Assembly: GCA_030636485.1 (NCBI GenBank)
Contig: DAOVWV010000071.1
Location: 1 to 7,542, forward strand
Source: Methyloprofundus sp.
GTDB lineage: Bacteria > Pseudomonadota > Gammaproteobacteria > Methylococcales > Methylomonadaceae
Direction: 5' to 3'
DNA length: 7,542 nucleotides
Shown: one piece after another, positions 6,055-7,542 of the stretch
How the letters are laid out: every line of letters begins with the position of its first letter
How positions within the stretch are numbered: the stretch's first letter is position 1
Notes under the pieces: generated by a model
Told to the model about the DNA's origin: nothing
The model's input: the letters and a program-made list of their open reading frames with translations, nothing else
Database searches by the model: none
Made by a program: the position numbers and the translations under genes

Positions 6055-6079
6055 ACTTTTTGATTAAAAAAGTCAAAAA
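6055..6079. repeat. AT-rich overlapping inverted repeats
   Basis: ACTTTTT-GATTA-AAAAAGT (6055-6073) is a perfect 7-bp inverted repeat. It overlaps TTTTTGA (6057-6063) with TCAAAAA (6073-6079), a second perfect 7-bp pair. Only one can form at a time. TAAAAT follows at 6086-6091. It may be a bent, easily melted promoter-region element or a regulator site. Confidence 0.35.
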
Positions 6080-6267
6080 TAAGGCTAAAATACAGCATGA
6101 AATAAACTATAGTTCCAATAACATGACTTTGCTTTCAGCCTGAAGAATATTTTCTCCCCTAAAACCCTCATATTTATTGTAAAGCAGTGGATTCTAATGC
6201 GCTTAACAACAAAACAATTAAAAAAACCTTATCAAAAGAACCAAGGATAATTTTAGCGCAGAATTAA

Positions 6268-6504
6268 CCGCATAGCTGGCTACGCAACCATTTTAGCAAT
6301 ACAACAATACAGCTATCGGTAAAACCCAAAACACTACAACTAAACATCAGTGGCAACATATATATTGAACATTCCCCCCAGACTAAACCCTATGCCTATA
6401 TTTCAAAAGAACATTCAGCTTTTGCTCCCACGTCTTACGATTCAATCAATGAAATGATCAACAACGCTTATGACAATGGGGAGGGACACGTTCTAGGACA
6501 TTAA
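6268..6504 (+). pseudogene. Possible gene remnant: open frame without a usable start
   Basis: Between stop codons there is a 78-codon open frame with protein-like composition, especially the last two thirds: NISGNIYIEHSPQT, then KPYAYISKEHSAFAPTSYDS, then INEMINNAYDNGEGHVLGH. The only in-frame ATG (6454) would leave a 16-residue peptide, and no in-frame GTG or TTG start is seen. It is most simply the 3' end of a gene that lost its front part. Its stop is one base before the ATG of the next short ORF. I do not recognise the family. Chance cannot be ruled out at this length. Confidence 0.3.
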
Positions 6505-6505
6505 C

Positions 6506-6559
6506 ATGACAACTTTTAATTTTGACACCTATATCAGGTCACTTGCTGATGATAAGTAA
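6506..6559 (+). pseudogene. Possible 5' remnant of a second gene (17 codons)
   Basis: An ATG at 6506, preceded by AGGA at suitable spacing, opens MTTFNFDTYIRSLADDK and then stops. The opening resembles the start of small coiled-coil proteins of the DUF1640 type (MTTxxFDTxxxxxxL), a similarity drawn from memory. The position one base after the previous stop is typical of translationally coupled genes. Together the two suggest a decayed two-gene cassette. It could instead be a genuine very short peptide. Confidence 0.3.
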
Positions 6560-6600
6560 ACTGCATTAATTTACAAAAACGACTATTATTAGCATACAAG

Positions 6601-6636
6601 TTGGTTGATTGGTTGGCTGGCTGGTTATTTATTTAA
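6601..6636 (+). repeat. Tetranucleotide-periodic tract upstream of the glycosyltransferase
   Basis: Nine consecutive 4-base units, mostly TTGG or variants: TTGG, TTGA, TTGG, TTGG, CTGG, CTGG, TTAT, TTAT, TTAA. It ends 51 bases before the start codon at 6688 and is non-coding. The units are imperfect, so slippage would be less frequent than in a pure repeat. Confidence 0.6.
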
Positions 6637-6687
6637 TTTCCCCTCCCGCCTTCCAACAATTTAATGGACTATTTGGACAACCATACA

Positions 6688-7542
6688 ATGAAAATATTAA
6701 ACTTAAACAAACCCAAAAAAATCTTACGGCCTCACATTAATTTACTACCCTGCCTACAATTAACCCTTGACTGCATCACAACTGCATCAGTACTATACAT
6801 TCTTGCTTTTTTAAAAATGGGTACAGTTTCCGTAGGATACAATGCACTCATAGCCTTATCCATATTGCTTATAATAATCAGCTATCAGCACACCGCACAA
6901 TACAAATACAACAAATCCTATACTCGCGCTCTACTTTCACGACTTAAAGCCTGGTCATTTGTCCTTTTCATCCTTCTTTTTATTGGTTTCATTACCAAAG
7001 GAATGAACTATTATTCCCGGGAAGTCCTCTTAATCTGGGCAAGCACCGCCTATATTCTTCAAGTGATCAATTCCTTTATATTCATAAGACTGACACCAAA
7101 GGTCAGGCAAAAATACCTAAAGAAGAGCAATGCACTTGTTATCGGTGCAAGCCATACCGCACAAAGACTCATTACCTCAGTGAATAATGACCCCCTACTC
7201 GGACACCGGGTAATCGGTTATATGGATAATATAAAGTCCGATGCTTTTCATGATGCGCCTTATCTTGGTGACTTAAAAAAGCTAGATGACATTATCAAGA
7301 ACCACGATATAAAAACTATTTATATTGCACTACCCAACCATAAGCTTGATCAATTAGAACCACTCTATGCAAAACTAGTCCTTAAAGATATTGACCTACA
7401 ATGGGCACCTGACATAAATACTTTAAACTTAATCAACCACCACGTTAAAGAAATATCGGGAATGCCGGTATTAACACTTTCTGAGCTACCCTTAGCAGGT
7501 GAACAGTTATTCATTAAGTCTTTTTTTGACCTAATAGCAACG
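6688..7542 (+). CDS. Undecaprenyl-phosphate sugar phosphotransferase (WcaJ/VpsL type), 3' end missing
   Basis: This inner-membrane enzyme starts exopolysaccharide synthesis by moving a sugar phosphate, commonly glucose-1-phosphate from UDP-glucose, onto undecaprenyl phosphate. The first 285 residues are visible. Four membrane helices lie at about 18-42, 51-66, 88-103 and 111-133. A Rossmann-like CoA_binding_3 domain follows (SNALVIGASHTAQRLI from about 147, then LLGHRVIGYMDN). The segment ISGMPVLTLSELPLAG (about 256-271), followed by IKSFFDLIAT, is the family's lead-in to the last membrane helix. The catalytic C-terminal domain lies beyond the window. ATG 6688 has a weak GGA 10 bases upstream. 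An in-frame ATG at 6664 (eight residues longer) has no ribosome-binding site and remains possible. It is divergent from the export genes; in vps-II the homologue leads the same operon. The specific sugar cannot be told. Confidence 0.9.
   Translation, partial: MKILNLNKPKKILRPHINLLPCLQLTLDCITTASVLYILAFLKMGTVSVGYNALIALSILLIIISYQHTAQYKYNKSYTRALLSRLKAWSFVLFILLFIGFITKGMNYYSREVLLIWASTAYILQVINSFIFIRLTPKVRQKYLKKSNALVIGASHTAQRLITSVNNDPLLGHRVIGYMDNIKSDAFHDAPYLGDLKKLDDIIKNHDIKTIYIALPNHKLDQLEPLYAKLVLKDIDLQWAPDINTLNLINHHVKEISGMPVLTLSELPLAGEQLFIKSFFDLIAT

Larger units (their letters stand above)
5639..6687. other. About 1 kb divergent intergenic region
   Basis: This region separates the minus-strand export genes from the plus-strand glycosyltransferase and should hold the control of both. 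Going right it contains the leader and candidate promoter of the secreted-protein gene (to about 5921) and an AT-rich block with an inverted repeat (6055-6079). Beyond that come two ORF remnants (6268-6504, 6506-6559) and a tetranucleotide-periodic tract (6601-6636). No intact gene, tRNA or recognised riboswitch was found. A convincing promoter for the plus-strand gene was not seen. Confidence 0.6.

Noticed and set aside
6522..6550. Perfect -35 hexamer TTGACA upstream of the glycosyltransferase
   Set aside because: The hexamer 17 bases downstream is GCTGAT, a poor -10 box, and the site falls inside the short remnant ORF; left out of the promoter calls.

Overview
This window is part of an exopolysaccharide synthesis and export locus. 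It most likely comes from a gammaproteobacterium with fairly AT-rich DNA (roughly 40% GC by eye, not computed). The assignment rests on gene content and order: an outer-membrane beta-barrel of the EpsL/VpsM type, a short Wza-like periplasmic/outer-membrane export protein (VpsN type), a Wzc-like chain-length regulator fused to a BY-kinase (VpsO type), and the first residues of a further exported or membrane-anchored protein (VpsP position). This is the order of the Vibrio vps-II cluster (vpsL-M-N-O-P-Q). The vpsL-like initiating sugar-phosphate transferase is also present, but here it is divergently transcribed and cut off by the right edge.

Layout. Minus strand, read right to left: a small secreted, arginine-free acidic protein of unknown function (5624-5061); a 324-bp gap with a candidate promoter; the beta-barrel (4736-3438); a 416-bp gap with a candidate promoter and a strongly foldable leader; the Wza-like protein (3021-2473); a 63-bp gap with a perfect 9-bp inverted repeat; the Wzc-like kinase (2409-172); an 84-bp gap with a GC-rich hairpin; and a partial gene running off the left edge (87-1). 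Plus strand: about 1 kb of mostly non-coding DNA (5625-6687) with two short ORF remnants, an AT-rich inverted repeat and a tetranucleotide-periodic tract, followed by the partial glycosyltransferase (6688 to the window end).

How the genes fit together. The plus-strand enzyme would load the first sugar phosphate onto undecaprenyl phosphate. The Wzc-like protein would control polymerisation and export through cycles of tyrosine phosphorylation. The Wza-like protein and the beta-barrel would form the route through the periplasm and outer membrane. The small secreted protein is the only member with no recognisable role.

Three starts were set from ribosome-binding sites: TTG for the kinase, GTG for the beta-barrel, and the second of two close ATGs for the secreted protein. 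The least expected signal is in the leaders. The RNA upstream of the Wza-like gene can form a long, nearly continuous helix with a possible pseudoknot, and several of its short sequence blocks recur in the same order in the leader of the secreted-protein gene. No tRNA, rRNA, CRISPR array or intact mobile element was seen.
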